This document shows, piece after piece, positions 1 to 9,823 of a stretch of 64,000 nucleotides of DNA. Origin of the DNA: Lysinibacter sp. HNR (GTDB taxonomy: Bacteria; Actinomycetota; Actinomycetes; Actinomycetales; Microbacteriaceae). Location: the NCBI RefSeq assembly GCF_029760935.1, contig NZ_CP121684.1, forward strand, positions 1,984,001 through 2,048,000, given 5' to 3'. A program made the position numbers and the translations under genes. How positions within the stretch are numbered: position 1 is the first letter of the stretch; each line of letters opens with the position of its first letter. Below the pieces are notes generated by a model. The model saw only the letters and a program-made list of their open reading frames with translations, ran no database searches and had not been told where the DNA came from.

Positions 1-2
1 TT

Positions 3-1157
3 CCCATGCTGCTCGCGGGCCGCATCGTTCAAGCCGGCGGAACCGCGATCATGATGCCCCTACTCATGACAACCGTCATGACCCTGGTTCCCCCAGCATC
101 TCGTGGAAAGCTCATGGGAAGCATCACAATTGTCATCTCAGTGGCGCCCGCGCTCGGCCCCACCGTATCGGGAATTATCCTGAACTATCTCGGGTGGCGA
201 TGGCTCTTTTGGCTTGTTCTTCCCATCGCACTCGCAGCTCTCATTTTTGGTTCCCTGCGCATACTCAACGTGACACAAACAGAAAAAGTACCCGTCGATA
301 TCCTCTCAATCGTCCTCTCTGCGGTCGCGTTTGGCGGTCTGGTTTACGGCCTTAGCTCCTTTGGCGAATCCGCTACTGGAACATCACTGGTTGCCCCCTG
401 GATACCGCTATCGATCGGCGCCCTCACCATGGTGGTCTTCATCATGCGGCAGCTCTCCCTGCAAAAAAAGGACAGCGCCCTGCTTGACCTACGCACGTTC
501 AGTTCCCGTATGTTCAGCCTCTCAATTATCATGATGGCAATCAGTATGATCGCGCTGTTCGGGACGGTTATCCTTCTTCCCATCTACATGCAGAATGTGC
601 TCGGCCTTGAACCCGTAGCCGCCGGAGCGCTCCTCCTCCCCGGTGGTCTCATCATGGGGCTACTCGGCCCCATAGTTGGGCGCATCTACGATAAAAAAGG
701 CCCCCGAGTGTTACTGATTCCCGGTGCAAGCATCGTGAGTGCTGTGTTGTGGGGAATGACCACGCTGAACGAAACTACTCCAATCTGGTGGGTTCTCACA
801 CTGCACATAAGCCTCAGTATTGGACTCGCCCTCATGTTCACCCCGCTTTTTACCACGGGCCTCGGATCGGTAAAGCCAGCTCTCTACTCATATGGCAGTG
901 CGATCTTTGGCACTGTACAGCAGGTTGCGGGTGCTGCAGGAACCGCGCTCTTTATCACCGTCATGACCCTACAGGCGGCAAACCTCCATGCCTCAGGATC
1001 CGAAACGGTGCACGCAACGGCCGGCGGCATTCACGCCGCCTTCATGTACGGTGGCGTACTATCACTTTTTGCTCTCGCTACAGCATTCTTTATCAGAAAA
1101 CCCGATACCGTTGAAACAGAGGGAAAAGACTTAGCTGAGGAAGTACTTCCCAGCTAA
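3..1157 (+). CDS. MFS drug exporter, DHA2-like (5'-truncated by window edge)
   Basis: The visible 384 codons are very hydrophobic and hold about ten membrane segments. Near the start lies APALGPTVSG, which matches motif C of proton-drug antiporters (fifth helix of the DHA2, 14-helix group), so roughly the first four helices lie outside the window. The reading frame runs to the left edge without a convincing start, and the Met at position 6 is internal. The C-terminus is a short charged tail. Known for the family: proton-driven export of drugs or other small amphiphiles from the cytoplasm. The substrate cannot be told. The Lrp/AsnC gene 127 bases downstream on the same strand could regulate it, but that is inference from position. 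Confidence 0.85.
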   Translation, partial: PMLLAGRIVQAGGTAIMMPLLMTTVMTLVPPASRGKLMGSITIVISVAPALGPTVSGIILNYLGWRWLFWLVLPIALAALIFGSLRILNVTQTEKVPVDILSIVLSAVAFGGLVYGLSSFGESATGTSLVAPWIPLSIGALTMVVFIMRQLSLQKKDSALLDLRTFSSRMFSLSIIMMAISMIALFGTVILLPIYMQNVLGLEPVAAGALLLPGGLIMGLLGPIVGRIYDKKGPRVLLIPGASIVSAVLWGMTTLNETTPIWWVLTLHISLSIGLALMFTPLFTTGLGSVKPALYSYGSAIFGTVQQVAGAAGTALFITVMTLQAANLHASGSETVHATAGGIHAAFMYGGVLSLFALATAFFIRKPDTVETEGKDLAEEVLPS

Positions 1158-1284
1158 AGAAAACGCCTCAACAGACGATCACGCAAATTCTATATACAAT
1201 TACGGAATCTGCGATAAAAAGGGCACACACATTCCCTTGCCACAATATATACTGACCGCAACGATAAGAAAGAAACGGACCACT

Positions 1285-1737
1285 ATGGATAACGTCGATC
1301 GCAAAATCATTTCCCTCCTTGAAAAAGACGGCCGACTGTCGAATGTAGATCTGGCCGCTCAAGTAGGTCTCACTCCAGCCCCGTGCCTGCGTCGAGTTAA
1401 AAAACTTGAGACCGACGGGGTCATCATGGGATATCACGCACAGATTAATCCCCAGGCTTCACAGCGAGGATTCGACGCCAGCGTAAACGTTACTCTCAGC
1501 ACCCAAGACCGCAAAAACATGGACAAGTTCGAAGAGGCAGTTCTTGCGTTTAATGAAATCGTAGAGATTCGACGAATGTTTGGCACGCCCGACTACATCC
1601 TTCGAGTCGCGGTGGCCGATCAACAAGCATTTGAGGATTTCCTCACAAGCGACCTCATGGCGCTGCCGGGCATTGCCACTGTGGAGTCACACTTTACAAT
1701 GAAAGTTATCACCCGCGGTGAAGAACGCCTCTCATAG
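1285..1737 (+). CDS. Lrp/AsnC family transcriptional regulator
   Basis: 150 residues, the usual length. Residues 1-55 form the typical N-terminal helix-turn-helix (MDNVDRKIISLL, then LSNVDLAAQVGLTPAPCLRRVKKLETDGVI). The remainder is the RAM/ligand-binding alpha-beta domain ending in HFTMKVI. Members bind DNA as octamers or dimers and sense amino acids or other small molecules; the effector is unknown here. The frame stays open 48 bases further upstream, but the start at 1285 matches the family N-terminus and has an AAGAAAG purine stretch in front. It follows the MFS exporter on the same strand, so it may control that gene or itself. Confidence 0.9.
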   Translation: MDNVDRKIISLLEKDGRLSNVDLAAQVGLTPAPCLRRVKKLETDGVIMGYHAQINPQASQRGFDASVNVTLSTQDRKNMDKFEEAVLAFNEIVEIRRMFGTPDYILRVAVADQQAFEDFLTSDLMALPGIATVESHFTMKVITRGEERLS

Positions 1738-2060
1738 GCTGCTCCAGGTAACAGAGTAATTATTGTGGCCGCCGAACCGATACTCTCGGACAATCTGGTA
1801 GTAAGCGTTAGGCCGTAGTGCACAAAAACGTTGATAAGGATGGGCGGGTTATTCCCACCTCTCGAACCCTTACAGGCCACAAAATTGGCATCGTGCATCC
1901 CGGACTTCAAACGGTGAACATCCCTATCACAGCGGTTCAGGAGCACAGCCTCTCTGGGAAAATCACCTGGAGCCTGCTGTGTGGAGAGCAATTCGGTAGG
2001 TCATAACCGCATCACCATCGAGACTTTGATGTCTCATTGGCCCCCGCATGGATAGAACCT
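1738..2060. other. Gene-free stretch, possible gene relic
   Basis: About 320 bases between the end of the Lrp gene and the hairpin at 2061. Short frames are open on both strands (for example 1818-2006 on plus), but none resembles a protein I know, none has a good ribosome binding site, and the longest minus-strand frame runs back into the Lrp gene. The base composition does not differ visibly from coding DNA, so a decayed gene is possible. No tRNA-like fold was recognised. Confidence 0.3.
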
Positions 2061-2091
2061 GAGGGGAGAGACGCTGAGCGTCTCTCCCCTC
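2061..2091. terminator. Perfect 14-bp hairpin between convergent genes
   Basis: Arms 2061-2074 and 2078-2091 are perfectly complementary (GAGGGGAGAGACGC pairs with its complement) around a TGA loop. It lies downstream of both the Lrp gene (+) and der (-). There is no T-run on either side, so it would act as a bidirectional L-shaped terminator or an RNA 3'-end stabiliser; the role is inferred from position. Confidence 0.6.
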
Positions 2092-2175
2092 CAACAAGAT
2101 TTGACCGGGCGGGGAGGGCGGGCAAGCGAGGAGCTAAATAGGTCAACTATTGAACCCTTGTCCCGGGGCTCCGCT

Positions 2176-3711
2176 CTATTTTCGGATGCGCTTCTCCCTC
2201 ACCCGCATGTTGAGCACAATGGGTGAACCCTCAAAACCGTAAACCTCACGCAAGCGCCGAATTATGTATCGACGATAACCGGGATCAAGAAAACCCGTGG
2301 TGAAGAGCACAAAGGTGGGTGGTCTGGATGCGGCCTGGGTGCCAAAAAGAATGCGGGGCTGCTTACCACCGCGCACGGGGTGTGGGTGGGCCTGTACAAG
2401 CTCGGCAAGAAAAGCGTTGATCTTTCCCGTGGGGATGCGTTTATCCCACGATTCCAGGGCTGTTTCCAGCGCCGGCACAAGCTTCTCTATGTGTCGGCCG
2501 GTGCGGGCCGAAATATTCACACGAGGAGCCCACGAGACATGAGCGAGATCCTGCTCAATTTCACGTTCCAGATACCTGCGACGCTCATCATCCAGCATGT
2601 CCCACTTGTTAAAAGCAAGAACAAGCGCGCGGCCAGACTCCAAAACCAAATCGATAATACGCACGTCCTGCTCGCTGATCGGCTGGGACACATCAATCAG
2701 TACAACCGCAACCTCGGCCTTTTCAAGGGCCGTACTGGTTCGAAGTGAAGCGTAGAAATCTGCACCCTGCGCCATATGGACACGGCGGCGAATTCCAGCG
2801 GTATCCACAAAGGTCCACACCTTACCCGCCAGCTCAACCTGCTCATCGACCGGGTCACGAGTGGTACCCGCCAGGTCGTTAACAACCACACGCTCCTCAC
2901 CGGCGGCCTTATTCAAAAGACTTGACTTACCCACGTTGGGACGTCCCAGAATTGCTACGCGCCTCGGGCCGCCCACCTGTTGTTTGGCAACTGCGGATTG
3001 CTCAGGGAGCTTTGCCATCACCAGATCAAGAAGATCGGCAACTCCGCGTCCGTGAAGAGCTGACACCGGATGGGGCTCGCCCAGGCCAAGCGACCAGAGC
3101 GTCGCAATCTCAAGCTCCTGTTGCGCATTGTCGACCTTATTGGCGACCAAAAAAACGGGTTTGTCCGTTTTGCGTAGCATCCGCACAACGTGCTCATCCG
3201 TTGCGGTAGCCCCAACCCTCGAGTCAACAATAAAGAGCACCACGTCACACAGATCGATAGCAACCTCTGCCTGCGCGGCAACAGATGCGTCGATGCCCTT
3301 TGCGCCGGGTTCCCAACCGCCCGTGTCCACCAGGCTAAACTTACGTTCGTTCCACTGCGCCTGATACGTAACCCGATCACGGGTTACCCCGGGTACATCC
3401 TCCACAACGGCCTCACGACGGCCAAGGATACGGTTCACCAACGCCGACTTACCCACGTTGGGACGCCCCACAATCGCCACCACAGGAAGTGCGGGGAGGT
3501 AAGTGACCGTATCAACGTCCTCGTCTGCGACCGCGAGAATACTGATATCTGCGTCATCCAGATCATACTCTTGAAGCCCCGTACGCAGTGCTTCCGAGCG
3601 CTGCTCAGCTAATTCTGCGTCCAGCGCTGCGAGACGCTCATTCGCTTCACTATCCGGGTCAAGAGGATCTACAAAGCCCTCCGAATCGGGCACGGTATTA
3701 TCGTTTGTCAT
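2176..3711 (-). CDS. der: Ribosome biogenesis GTPase Der (EngA)
   Basis: 511 residues with two successive GTPase domains: P-loops GRPNVGKS at residues 82-89 and 256-263, NKVD at 191-194 and NKWD at 368-371, then a KH-like C-terminal domain ending in the basic [10 protein letters not shown]. The first 75 or so residues are an acidic, variable extension, common in actinobacteria. Der acts in assembly of the 50S ribosomal subunit. Its ATG overlaps the stop of cmk in an ATGA, so the two are translationally coupled; tyrA precedes cmk in the same way. It is the last gene of the run, followed by the hairpin at 2061. Confidence 0.97.
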   Translation of the reverse strand: MTNDNTVPDSEGFVDPLDPDSEANERLAALDAELAEQRSEALRTGLQEYDLDDADISILAVADEDVDTVTYLPALPVVAIVGRPNVGKSALVNRILGRREAVVEDVPGVTRDRVTYQAQWNERKFSLVDTGGWEPGAKGIDASVAAQAEVAIDLCDVVLFIVDSRVGATATDEHVVRMLRKTDKPVFLVANKVDNAQQELEIATLWSLGLGEPHPVSALHGRGVADLLDLVMAKLPEQSAVAKQQVGGPRRVAILGRPNVGKSSLLNKAAGEERVVVNDLAGTTRDPVDEQVELAGKVWTFVDTAGIRRRVHMAQGADFYASLRTSTALEKAEVAVVLIDVSQPISEQDVRIIDLVLESGRALVLAFNKWDMLDDERRRYLEREIEQDLAHVSWAPRVNISARTGRHIEKLVPALETALESWDKRIPTGKINAFLAELVQAHPHPVRGGKQPRILFGTQAASRPPTFVLFTTGFLDPGYRRYIIRRLREVYGFEGSPIVLNMRVREKRIRK

Positions 3712-4433
3712 GCTTTCTCCTTTACCGTTTGCTCCCGGATCACAGCGATCACAGCATCCACAGTCTCGTCAAAGTTGAGGGTTGTCGAATCAATCAGCAC
3801 CACACCCTCAGCGGCATTCATAAAATCAACAACTCGAGAGTCCGCCCTGTCTCGAGCGTGTAGCTGCTCCGCGGTTTTCTTTGCGGAATGAGAGCCAGGG
3901 CTCTGCTCCGCAAGCTCTGCGTTGCGGCGGAGTGCGCGCACCGTCTCGTCCGCGGTCAGGAGAATACGCACCGATGCGTCGGGAAACACCACGGTTGTGA
4001 TGTCCCTGCCTTCAACAATAACCCCGGGCATCCCCGAGTCGGCAACAATAACGCGAAACATTGAGTTAAAATGCTCTCGAACACGGGCAATACGAGCCAC
4101 GGCGCTGACGTCCGAACTCACCTCGGGACGTCGGATCGCCATCGTTGCATCCGTGCCGTTCACCACGACGCTCGGCGTTTCAGGATCGAGCGTTGAGGCG
4201 TAATGAAAATCTTCAACCAGGGCGCAGACCGCATCCGAATCATCTTTATTGATGCCCCGCTCACCTACCAACCAGGCCAGGGCGCGATAGGCGGCTCCCG
4301 TATCAAGATAGCCGTACCCTAATTGCTGAGCAATCTTGCGGCTCACGCTCGACTTTCCGCTTCCCGCTGGACCATCAACGGCCACAACAATGGGTTCGGT
4401 CCCCGAATCAGCACTCTTATTTGTACCCGTCAT
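3708..4433 (-). CDS. cmk: Cytidylate kinase
   Basis: 241 residues from the ATG at 4433. Walker A GPAGSGKS lies at residues 21-28, followed by the [13 protein letters not shown] substrate region and the EGRDITT motif. It phosphorylates CMP and dCMP to the diphosphates in the cytoplasm. A start 18 bases upstream (4451) is also open, but the 4433 ATG forms an ATGA with the tyrA stop, and the gene ends in another ATGA with der, so I prefer it. The tyrA-cmk-der order is typical of this family of actinobacteria. Confidence 0.95.
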   Translation of the reverse strand: MTGTNKSADSGTEPIVVAVDGPAGSGKSSVSRKIAQQLGYGYLDTGAAYRALAWLVGERGINKDDSDAVCALVEDFHYASTLDPETPSVVVNGTDATMAIRRPEVSSDVSAVARIARVREHFNSMFRVIVADSGMPGVIVEGRDITTVVFPDASVRILLTADETVRALRRNAELAEQSPGSHSAKKTAEQLHARDRADSRVVDFMNAAEGVVLIDSTTLNFDETVDAVIAVIREQTVKEKA

Positions 4434-5542
4434 AGTCCGGCTATCCTCCATCCACGAGCCACAAGATCTGTGATAGCGCGTTGCTTCACCTCTGGGACAA
4501 TCGATATCTCCGCAAAACCAATCTGCGCCCCCGGCGAGTGCTCCAAGCGTAAGTCCTCCATGTTAACACCGATCTCGCCTAGGTCGGTGAGTAGGTGTCC
4601 CAGCGTACCGGGCTTATCATCCACCATCACGGTAATACTTTCAAAGCGATGATTCTGGCCGTGCTTACCGGGCAACCTCGACACACCAATATTTCCCGCA
4701 GCAATGGTGTCGGCGATCACGCGTCGCGCACCGGGAGCCGGATCAGACTCGACATCCTCGGCCTCAAGGGCCTCTATCACGGTGCCCAAATCTTCTTTGA
4801 AACTGCGTAGGATGGCCACCACCGGTTCGGAATTTGCCCTCAAAATTTGTAGCCACAGAGCGGGGTCACTCGATGCAATCCGCGTTGTGTCACGCACCCC
4901 CTGACCCGCTAACATGACGGCGGTGTCGGGAGCATCAATCAAGCGAGTCGCCAGCAGACTGGCAATAACCTGAGGAACGTGTGAGACAAGCGCCACCGAT
5001 CGATCGTGCTCCTGCGGGGTCATTTCAATGGGTGTGCTCCCGAGATCAAGTGCTAGATCCTCCACCAGGCTTAAGGCCCACGCGGGTGTTTCTTCGTCGC
5101 GGCAGATGACCCACGGTCTTCCATAGAAGATATCGGCGCGGGCCGAGGTGGCCCCACCGCGCTCACGCCCGGCCAGCGGATGCGAACCAATATAGTGAGT
5201 GAGATCAACCCCTCGCGATACCAATTCGTGAAAAGGTTGTAGTTTAACACTGGCAACATCAGTCACCACCGCCCTTGGGAAGTGCTGAAGCTCTCTCTCA
5301 ATGATGTCGGCAGTCACATCGGGAGGGACACACACCACAATAAGCGCGGGAACATCCGTGTCACGGTGCTTGCGACCCGCCCCGTAGTCAACCGCCAGCG
5401 CCAGCGCTGAAGGGGAGGCATCTGCAAGCGTCACGTCGATTCCTCGCCCCCTCAGGGCCAATCCGACACTCGTGCCCAAAAGTCCCGTCCCCACGATGCG
5501 CACAGGTCCGCGAAGTCGCGTTGATAGCTCTGAATCTTTCAT
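4430..5542 (-). CDS. tyrA: Prephenate dehydrogenase with ACT domain
   Basis: 370 residues. The N-terminus carries a nucleotide-binding G-x-G-x-x-G (residues 18-23), the central part the HPLAGRE motif (121-127) of the prephenate dehydrogenase family, and the last 70 residues an ACT regulatory domain ([30 protein letters not shown] is its core, residues about 303-332 region). It oxidatively decarboxylates prephenate towards tyrosine; the ACT domain suggests feedback by an aromatic amino acid. An AAGGAG Shine-Dalgarno stands six bases before the ATG. Placement with cmk and der points to conserved co-transcription, not a shared pathway. Confidence 0.93.
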   Translation of the reverse strand: MKDSELSTRLRGPVRIVGTGLLGTSVGLALRGRGIDVTLADASPSALALAVDYGAGRKHRDTDVPALIVVCVPPDVTADIIERELQHFPRAVVTDVASVKLQPFHELVSRGVDLTHYIGSHPLAGRERGGATSARADIFYGRPWVICRDEETPAWALSLVEDLALDLGSTPIEMTPQEHDRSVALVSHVPQVIASLLATRLIDAPDTAVMLAGQGVRDTTRIASSDPALWLQILRANSEPVVAILRSFKEDLGTVIEALEAEDVESDPAPGARRVIADTIAAGNIGVSRLPGKHGQNHRFESITVMVDDKPGTLGHLLTDLGEIGVNMEDLRLEHSPGAQIGFAEISIVPEVKQRAITDLVARGWRIAGL

Positions 5543-5599
5543 CGCTTCTCCTTTACATACTGGTTGTGAGTGGGATCTGGGCGTGACATAAGCCAGGAA

Positions 5600-6427
5600 C
5601 TATTGCGCGGCAGACTGCGCAGCCTGACGAACAAGAGTGAGTAGTTCTCCCTGCTCTACCTTAGTCAATTCACGCATCTGTCCCACACGTAGTGTGCCCA
5701 GGTGAAGAGGCCCAAATTGTCGCCGCACTAATTCTTCTACCGGGTGACCAACACTGTCAAGCATACGACGCACAATCCTGTTGCGCCCGGAATGAAGGGT
5801 AATCTCGATAAGGGAAAACTCTCTACTAGTACCCTTCTCGATCAACCGCGCCTTATCGGCCCGAATAGGCCCGTCTTCAAGGTCGATACCGCTTTTCAAA
5901 AGATTCACAGTCTGCGGGGTCATAACCCCCCGAACCTTAGCCACATAGGTTTTGGACACCCCAAAGGAGGGGTGCGACATCACGTGTGTTACCTCACCAT
6001 CATTGGTGAGAACAAGCAGTCCTGAGGTGTCGTAATCAAGACGCCCCACGTTATGGAGGCGCTGTTCATACTGTACGGTAAACTCACGCAGGTCGCGACG
6101 CCCCGCCTCGTCTCGCAGGGTACTCACGACGCCACGTGGCTTGTTCAACATAAAGTAGCGTTTAGAAACGTCAAGCTGCACCGCCTTGCCGTCCACGGTA
6201 ACACGGTCGTTCTCGAGGTTTACACGACGCCCCATCTCCTCCACGACCCTGCCGTTAACCCTGACCCGGCGCTCGGAGATCAGGATTTCTGAGGCTCGCC
6301 GCGAAGCCACACCCGCGGCAGCCAACGCTTTCTGCAGCCTTACCCCGTCGGCACGACCCTCTGCCGCGCCCCCTTCGGAAGCGCCAGACACACCTTGATC
6401 CTGATCGTTATTATCGTAGGTCACCAT
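5600..6427 (-). CDS. rluB: RluB-type 23S rRNA pseudouridine synthase
   Basis: 275 residues from the ATG at 6427, which has AAAGGA six bases in front; a longer frame starts at 6481 but lies deeper inside scpB. Residues 29-75 form an S4 RNA-binding domain (RLQKALAAAGVASRRASE), and GRLDYDTSGLL at 128 onwards is the catalytic motif, Asp131 being the expected nucleophile. Family members turn uridines of 23S rRNA helix regions into pseudouridine. The start overlaps the scpB end by 17 bases. The scpA-scpB-rluB order is conserved across many Gram-positives. RluB, RluE and RluF cannot be separated with certainty from motifs alone. Confidence 0.92.
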   Translation of the reverse strand: MVTYDNNDQDQGVSGASEGGAAEGRADGVRLQKALAAAGVASRRASEILISERRVRVNGRVVEEMGRRVNLENDRVTVDGKAVQLDVSKRYFMLNKPRGVVSTLRDEAGRRDLREFTVQYEQRLHNVGRLDYDTSGLLVLTNDGEVTHVMSHPSFGVSKTYVAKVRGVMTPQTVNLLKSGIDLEDGPIRADKARLIEKGTSREFSLIEITLHSGRNRIVRRMLDSVGHPVEELVRRQFGPLHLGTLRVGQMRELTKVEQGELLTLVRQAAQSAAQ

Positions 6428-6971
6428 CAAATCCTTTTGCGCCGTCGTCGAGTAGCGGTGATATGGGAGGGAGTTCATCAAGAGAGTTAATTCCCAGGTG
6501 ACTCAGAAGCAGATCCGTCGTACCGTACAGAATAGCGCCAGTCTCGCCGTCTGTGGTGACCTCTGTTATGAGACCACGCCCCAGCAGGGTTCGCACAACA
6601 GAGTCGACGTTCACCGCACGAATTGAGGCGATCATGCCCCGACTGATCGGCTGCTTATACGCAATTACGGAAAGAGTTTCCAGAGCGGCCTGGGACAGTT
6701 TGCTCGGATTATTGGTGTGGACAAACTCGTTAACCAGATCGTCATAGGCTGCCCGCACGTAAACGCGCCACCCCCCGCCAATCTCACGCAGCTCAAACCC
6801 GCGTTCAATCGCCCCCTCAGACACGCCGTCGTAATCGGCCACCAAACGCTCAATAGCTTTACGAACCGTTGCAACGGGTGTGTCCAGGGCCGTCGCAATG
6901 CTCACCGGACTCTGTGGTTCGTCCGCGACCATCAAGATGGCCTCCACGGCCCGATCGAGATCAACCGTCAT
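6411..6971 (-). CDS. scpB: Segregation and condensation protein B
   Basis: 186 residues, usual for ScpB: two winged-helix domains, including the LSQAALETLSVIAYKQPISRGMI signature region in the second (cut here to its middle part) and VVRTLLGRGLITEV. ScpB dimers bind ScpA and the SMC ATPase to form the bacterial condensin that compacts and segregates the chromosome. The start overlaps the end of scpA by 11 bases. SMC itself is not in the window. Confidence 0.94.
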   Translation of the reverse strand: MTVDLDRAVEAILMVADEPQSPVSIATALDTPVATVRKAIERLVADYDGVSEGAIERGFELREIGGGWRVYVRAAYDDLVNEFVHTNNPSKLSQAALETLSVIAYKQPISRGMIASIRAVNVDSVVRTLLGRGLITEVTTDGETGAILYGTTDLLLSHLGINSLDELPPISPLLDDGAKGFDGDLR

Positions 6972-7800
6972 AGTCTGCTCCCAGATTGGCTAGGTCATCA
7001 TCCGACCAATCATTATCTGTCCAACGGAGAATGAGCTCTCCGAGCGGTTCAAGCTGTTCAAAGGTTAGGGAGGCCACTCGATAGAGTTCCAGAACCGCAA
7101 GGAAACGCGCAACAATAATACCCCGCTCCCCCACGCCCCCAATAATCTGACGAAAACTCACCGGCTCGCCCCCGCGAAGCTGACTCACAACGTATGCTGC
7201 TTGTTCCCGAATACTCACCAGGGGTGCGTGCAGGTGAGTGAGCCCTACAGTGGGAACCTCTCGCGGGGTGAATGCAAGAACAGCAAGAGCGGCAAAATCA
7301 TCTGTTGTCAGTGTCCAGACAAGCTGGGGCGTGCTCTGACGGTATTTCTCTTCGAGGCGCACCGTGCGGGAGTGACGGGCAGACTCAGCAGCCAGCCTCT
7401 CCGCAAACCATTCGGCAGAAATTTTAAATGCACGATACTGAAGCAGCCGGGCAAAAAGCAGGTCTCTGGCCTCGAGAAGCGCAACCTCCTCTGCATCAAC
7501 AACCTCTCCTCGCGGAAGCAGACTCGCAATTTTAAGATCAAGCAGGGTCGCAGCAACCACCAAAAACTCTGAGGCTCGATCTAATTCGTCGGGAGCGTTA
7601 AGACCTCGCAGATAGGAAATAAATTCATCTGTCACCCGGCTTAGAGCTACCTCGGTAATGTCGAGTTCGTGTTTACCGATGAGACTCAGAAGCAGATCAA
7701 AAGGTCCTTCAAAGTTACTCAAAGACACACGAAAGTTATCATCACCCGTTACGGACTCTTCGGGCACATGGAGGGTCTGCACGGGAGCGCTATCCGCCAT
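6961..7800 (-). CDS. scpA: Segregation and condensation protein A (kleisin)
   Basis: 279 residues. The N-terminal FEGPFDLLLSLIGKHELDI is the hallmark ScpA start of the kleisin fold that contacts the SMC neck; the C-terminal winged helix (near VSFRQIIGGVGERGIIVARFLAVLEL) binds the SMC head. It forms the SMC-ScpAB complex with the next gene, scpB. parA lies 23 bases upstream on the same strand, consistent with one operon for chromosome segregation. Confidence 0.95.
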   Translation of the reverse strand: MADSAPVQTLHVPEESVTGDDNFRVSLSNFEGPFDLLLSLIGKHELDITEVALSRVTDEFISYLRGLNAPDELDRASEFLVVAATLLDLKIASLLPRGEVVDAEEVALLEARDLLFARLLQYRAFKISAEWFAERLAAESARHSRTVRLEEKYRQSTPQLVWTLTTDDFAALAVLAFTPREVPTVGLTHLHAPLVSIREQAAYVVSQLRGGEPVSFRQIIGGVGERGIIVARFLAVLELYRVASLTFEQLEPLGELILRWTDNDWSDDDLANLGADYDG

Positions 7801-7823
7801 GGCACCCCCGCAGCAATCGTTTT

Positions 7824-8693
7824 CTACGCAACCGAACCACGAGCGACAAGCTCCCGCGCGAGTTGAAGATAGGCCTGGGCCGCGGCGTGCTCCGGTGCAA
7901 ACGTGGTGATGGGTTGAGCGGCAACACTCGCGTCGGGGAATTTCACGGTTCGCCCAATGACCGTTTCAAGAACCTGATCACCAAAGACCTCCACAACGCG
8001 CTCAAGAACCTCACGCGAGTGCAGGGTACGCGCATCGTACATCGTAGCGATGATACCGTCCATGGTGATAACAGGGTTGAGTCGATCACGAACCTTCTCT
8101 ATCGTCTCGATGAGCAGGGCAACACCACGAAGCGCAAAAAATTCGCAGGCCAGCGGAATAACAACGCCGTGACTTGCGGTGAGAGCGTTCACCGTGAGAA
8201 GACCGAGCGAGGGTTGACAATCAATCAGTATGACATCGTAGTCATTACTGACCTTGCGCAGGACACCCGCCAAGATTTGTTCACGAGCAACCTCATTAAT
8301 GAGGTGAACCTCTGCCGCAGAAAGATCAATATTCGCCGGAATGACATGGAGATCATTGATAGCGGTGGTCTGGATCACCTCGCGGGGGTCTTTGACGCTG
8401 CCCAGGAGCAGATCATAGATAGTGGGAACATCGTGGCTCGCAACACCAAGGCCGGCAGACAGGGCTCCCTGCGGATCAAAGTCAACCGCAAGCACCCGAC
8501 GCCCATACTGAGCCAGCGCGGCCGCAAGGTTGATCGAGGTGGTAGTTTTCCCCACTCCCCCCTTCTGGTTACACAGCGAGATAATACGTGCGGGTCCGTG
8601 GCTTTGCAACGGTGCGGGAACGGGGAACTCTACTACCGGTCGGCCGGTCGGTCCCAGGGCCGTCCCCGCAACGGTGCTCTTGCTGTGTGCCAC
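7824..8693 (-). CDS. ParA/Soj-family ATPase
   Basis: 289 residues with a GTG start preceded by GGAG. The deviant Walker A KGGVGKT (residues 44-50), the VDFDPQG switch and IDCQPSLG place it in the Walker-type ParA/MinD superfamily, ParA branch. Such ATPases position DNA or protein cargo on the nucleoid. No parB gene or parS-like site is seen nearby; in actinobacteria this second, orphan ParA sits between xerD and scpA, separate from the parAB pair near the origin. A role with SMC-ScpAB is inferred from this context. The complementary strand is open through the whole gene, which is a shadow frame. Confidence 0.93.
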   Translation of the reverse strand: MAHSKSTVAGTALGPTGRPVVEFPVPAPLQSHGPARIISLCNQKGGVGKTTTSINLAAALAQYGRRVLAVDFDPQGALSAGLGVASHDVPTIYDLLLGSVKDPREVIQTTAINDLHVIPANIDLSAAEVHLINEVAREQILAGVLRKVSNDYDVILIDCQPSLGLLTVNALTASHGVVIPLACEFFALRGVALLIETIEKVRDRLNPVITMDGIIATMYDARTLHSREVLERVVEVFGDQVLETVIGRTVKFPDASVAAQPITTFAPEHAAAQAYLQLARELVARGSVA

Positions 8694-8855
8694 AGGCCAC
8701 CCACTCCTTCATCTCGCAACCCAAAAACTTTCTTCCCTATCTTATCGTCTCACCACATTCGTCCCCTGTGCGGAGGCGTACCCCTTCGTTTAATGCTGAC
8801 CGTCGTGCCCTCAAAAAGTGGTTTTAGTATCGATAGACCTGCTAGCGTTCATCGT

Positions 8856-9803
8856 ATGGGCAGCAATTCTGAGAGGTCTTCAAGAAACCGTTCGGAGCGG
8901 GAGACAAGCCCAGCCGTCGAACGTCGGGTTCTTATTATTTCGCTCCTTGCTTCCCTGGCGATCTCCATCCTCGCCATTGTGTGGGGAATTCTTGCGGGGG
9001 CTCGCATCATTCTCTTTGATGGCGTCTACCTTCTGCTCGGACTCCTACTCACCTGGATTTCGCTGCGGGTGTCACAAGCGGTTGAAGACGGCCCCACGGC
9101 TCGTCACCCTTTTGGACGAGCAAGTCTCACCCCGTTTGCAATCTCGCTCCAAGGGTTGGCCCTTCTTGGCACACTCATCTACGCTGCGGGCGATGCCATA
9201 GTCATCGTTCTCGGGGGCGGCAGCGACGTTGCACCGCTATCTGTTGCTGTCTACGGAACGGTAACCGCGGTGATTGGCTATGCAGTCGCTTATAGGCTGC
9301 CTCGCCTTGCGGGCAGCTCCGAACTGGTGGTGGTCGAAGCCGCCCAGTGGAAAGCCGGGGCCGTTCTGAGCACCGTCATGGCTGCGGGAGCGGGCGCCGC
9401 CCTCCTCTTCTCAACCATGCCCAACCTCTCCGGGGTGGTTCTCTATCTTGACCCGGCTCTTGTTCTTATCGCGGTTGCTATTCTGCTCCCCATTCCCATC
9501 AAGCTTCTGCGCTCAGGGTTTAACGAGTTACTGGAGGGCGCACCCGCAAAAGCGGTGCAGAACTCTGTCCACGCCATCGTGCGTGAGGTTCAGCAAGAGT
9601 TCTCACTGGGAGAGCCCATTGTTCGTATGCACAAGATCGGGCGACGCCTGTACCTGGAGATTGATTTTATCGTTCTGGCGGGCGAGTGGGATGTTTCGGA
9701 CGAGGATCAGGTGCGACGTGCCATCATCTCCCGGGTAGAACCGCTCGGCTACGACCTGTGGGCGAACGTTGAACTCACCACCGACCGACGCCTAGTCGAG
9801 TAG
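8856..9803 (+). CDS. Cation diffusion facilitator-type transporter
   Basis: 315 residues from the ATG at 8856. About six hydrophobic segments are followed by a soluble C-terminal domain (from about residue 225, with VRMHKIGRRLYLEIDFIV). The loop HPFGRAS after the second segment matches the HPFG/YPYG loop of the cation efflux family. These proteins export divalent metals such as zinc, iron or manganese in exchange for protons. The usual HxxxD metal site is not evident in the second helix (FDGVY is there), so substrate is open. The frame stays open about 990 bases further upstream, antisense to parA; I reject that extension. It is the only plus-strand gene inside a long minus-strand run. Confidence 0.82.
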   Translation: MGSNSERSSRNRSERETSPAVERRVLIISLLASLAISILAIVWGILAGARIILFDGVYLLLGLLLTWISLRVSQAVEDGPTARHPFGRASLTPFAISLQGLALLGTLIYAAGDAIVIVLGGGSDVAPLSVAVYGTVTAVIGYAVAYRLPRLAGSSELVVVEAAQWKAGAVLSTVMAAGAGAALLFSTMPNLSGVVLYLDPALVLIAVAILLPIPIKLLRSGFNELLEGAPAKAVQNSVHAIVREVQQEFSLGEPIVRMHKIGRRLYLEIDFIVLAGEWDVSDEDQVRRAIISRVEPLGYDLWANVELTTDRRLVE

Positions 9804-9823
9804 CCGTCGTCATCTATACGGCT

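Noticed and set aside
1620-2006. Open frames of 123 codons (minus) and 62 codons (plus) after the Lrp gene
   Set aside because: One overlaps the Lrp gene, neither has a ribosome binding site or a recognisable family.
7863-8855. A 331-codon open extension on plus, antisense to parA, joined in frame to the CDF transporter
   Set aside because: It lies wholly antisense to a convincing parA gene and has no transporter-like sequence; the CDF start at 8856 explains the real gene.
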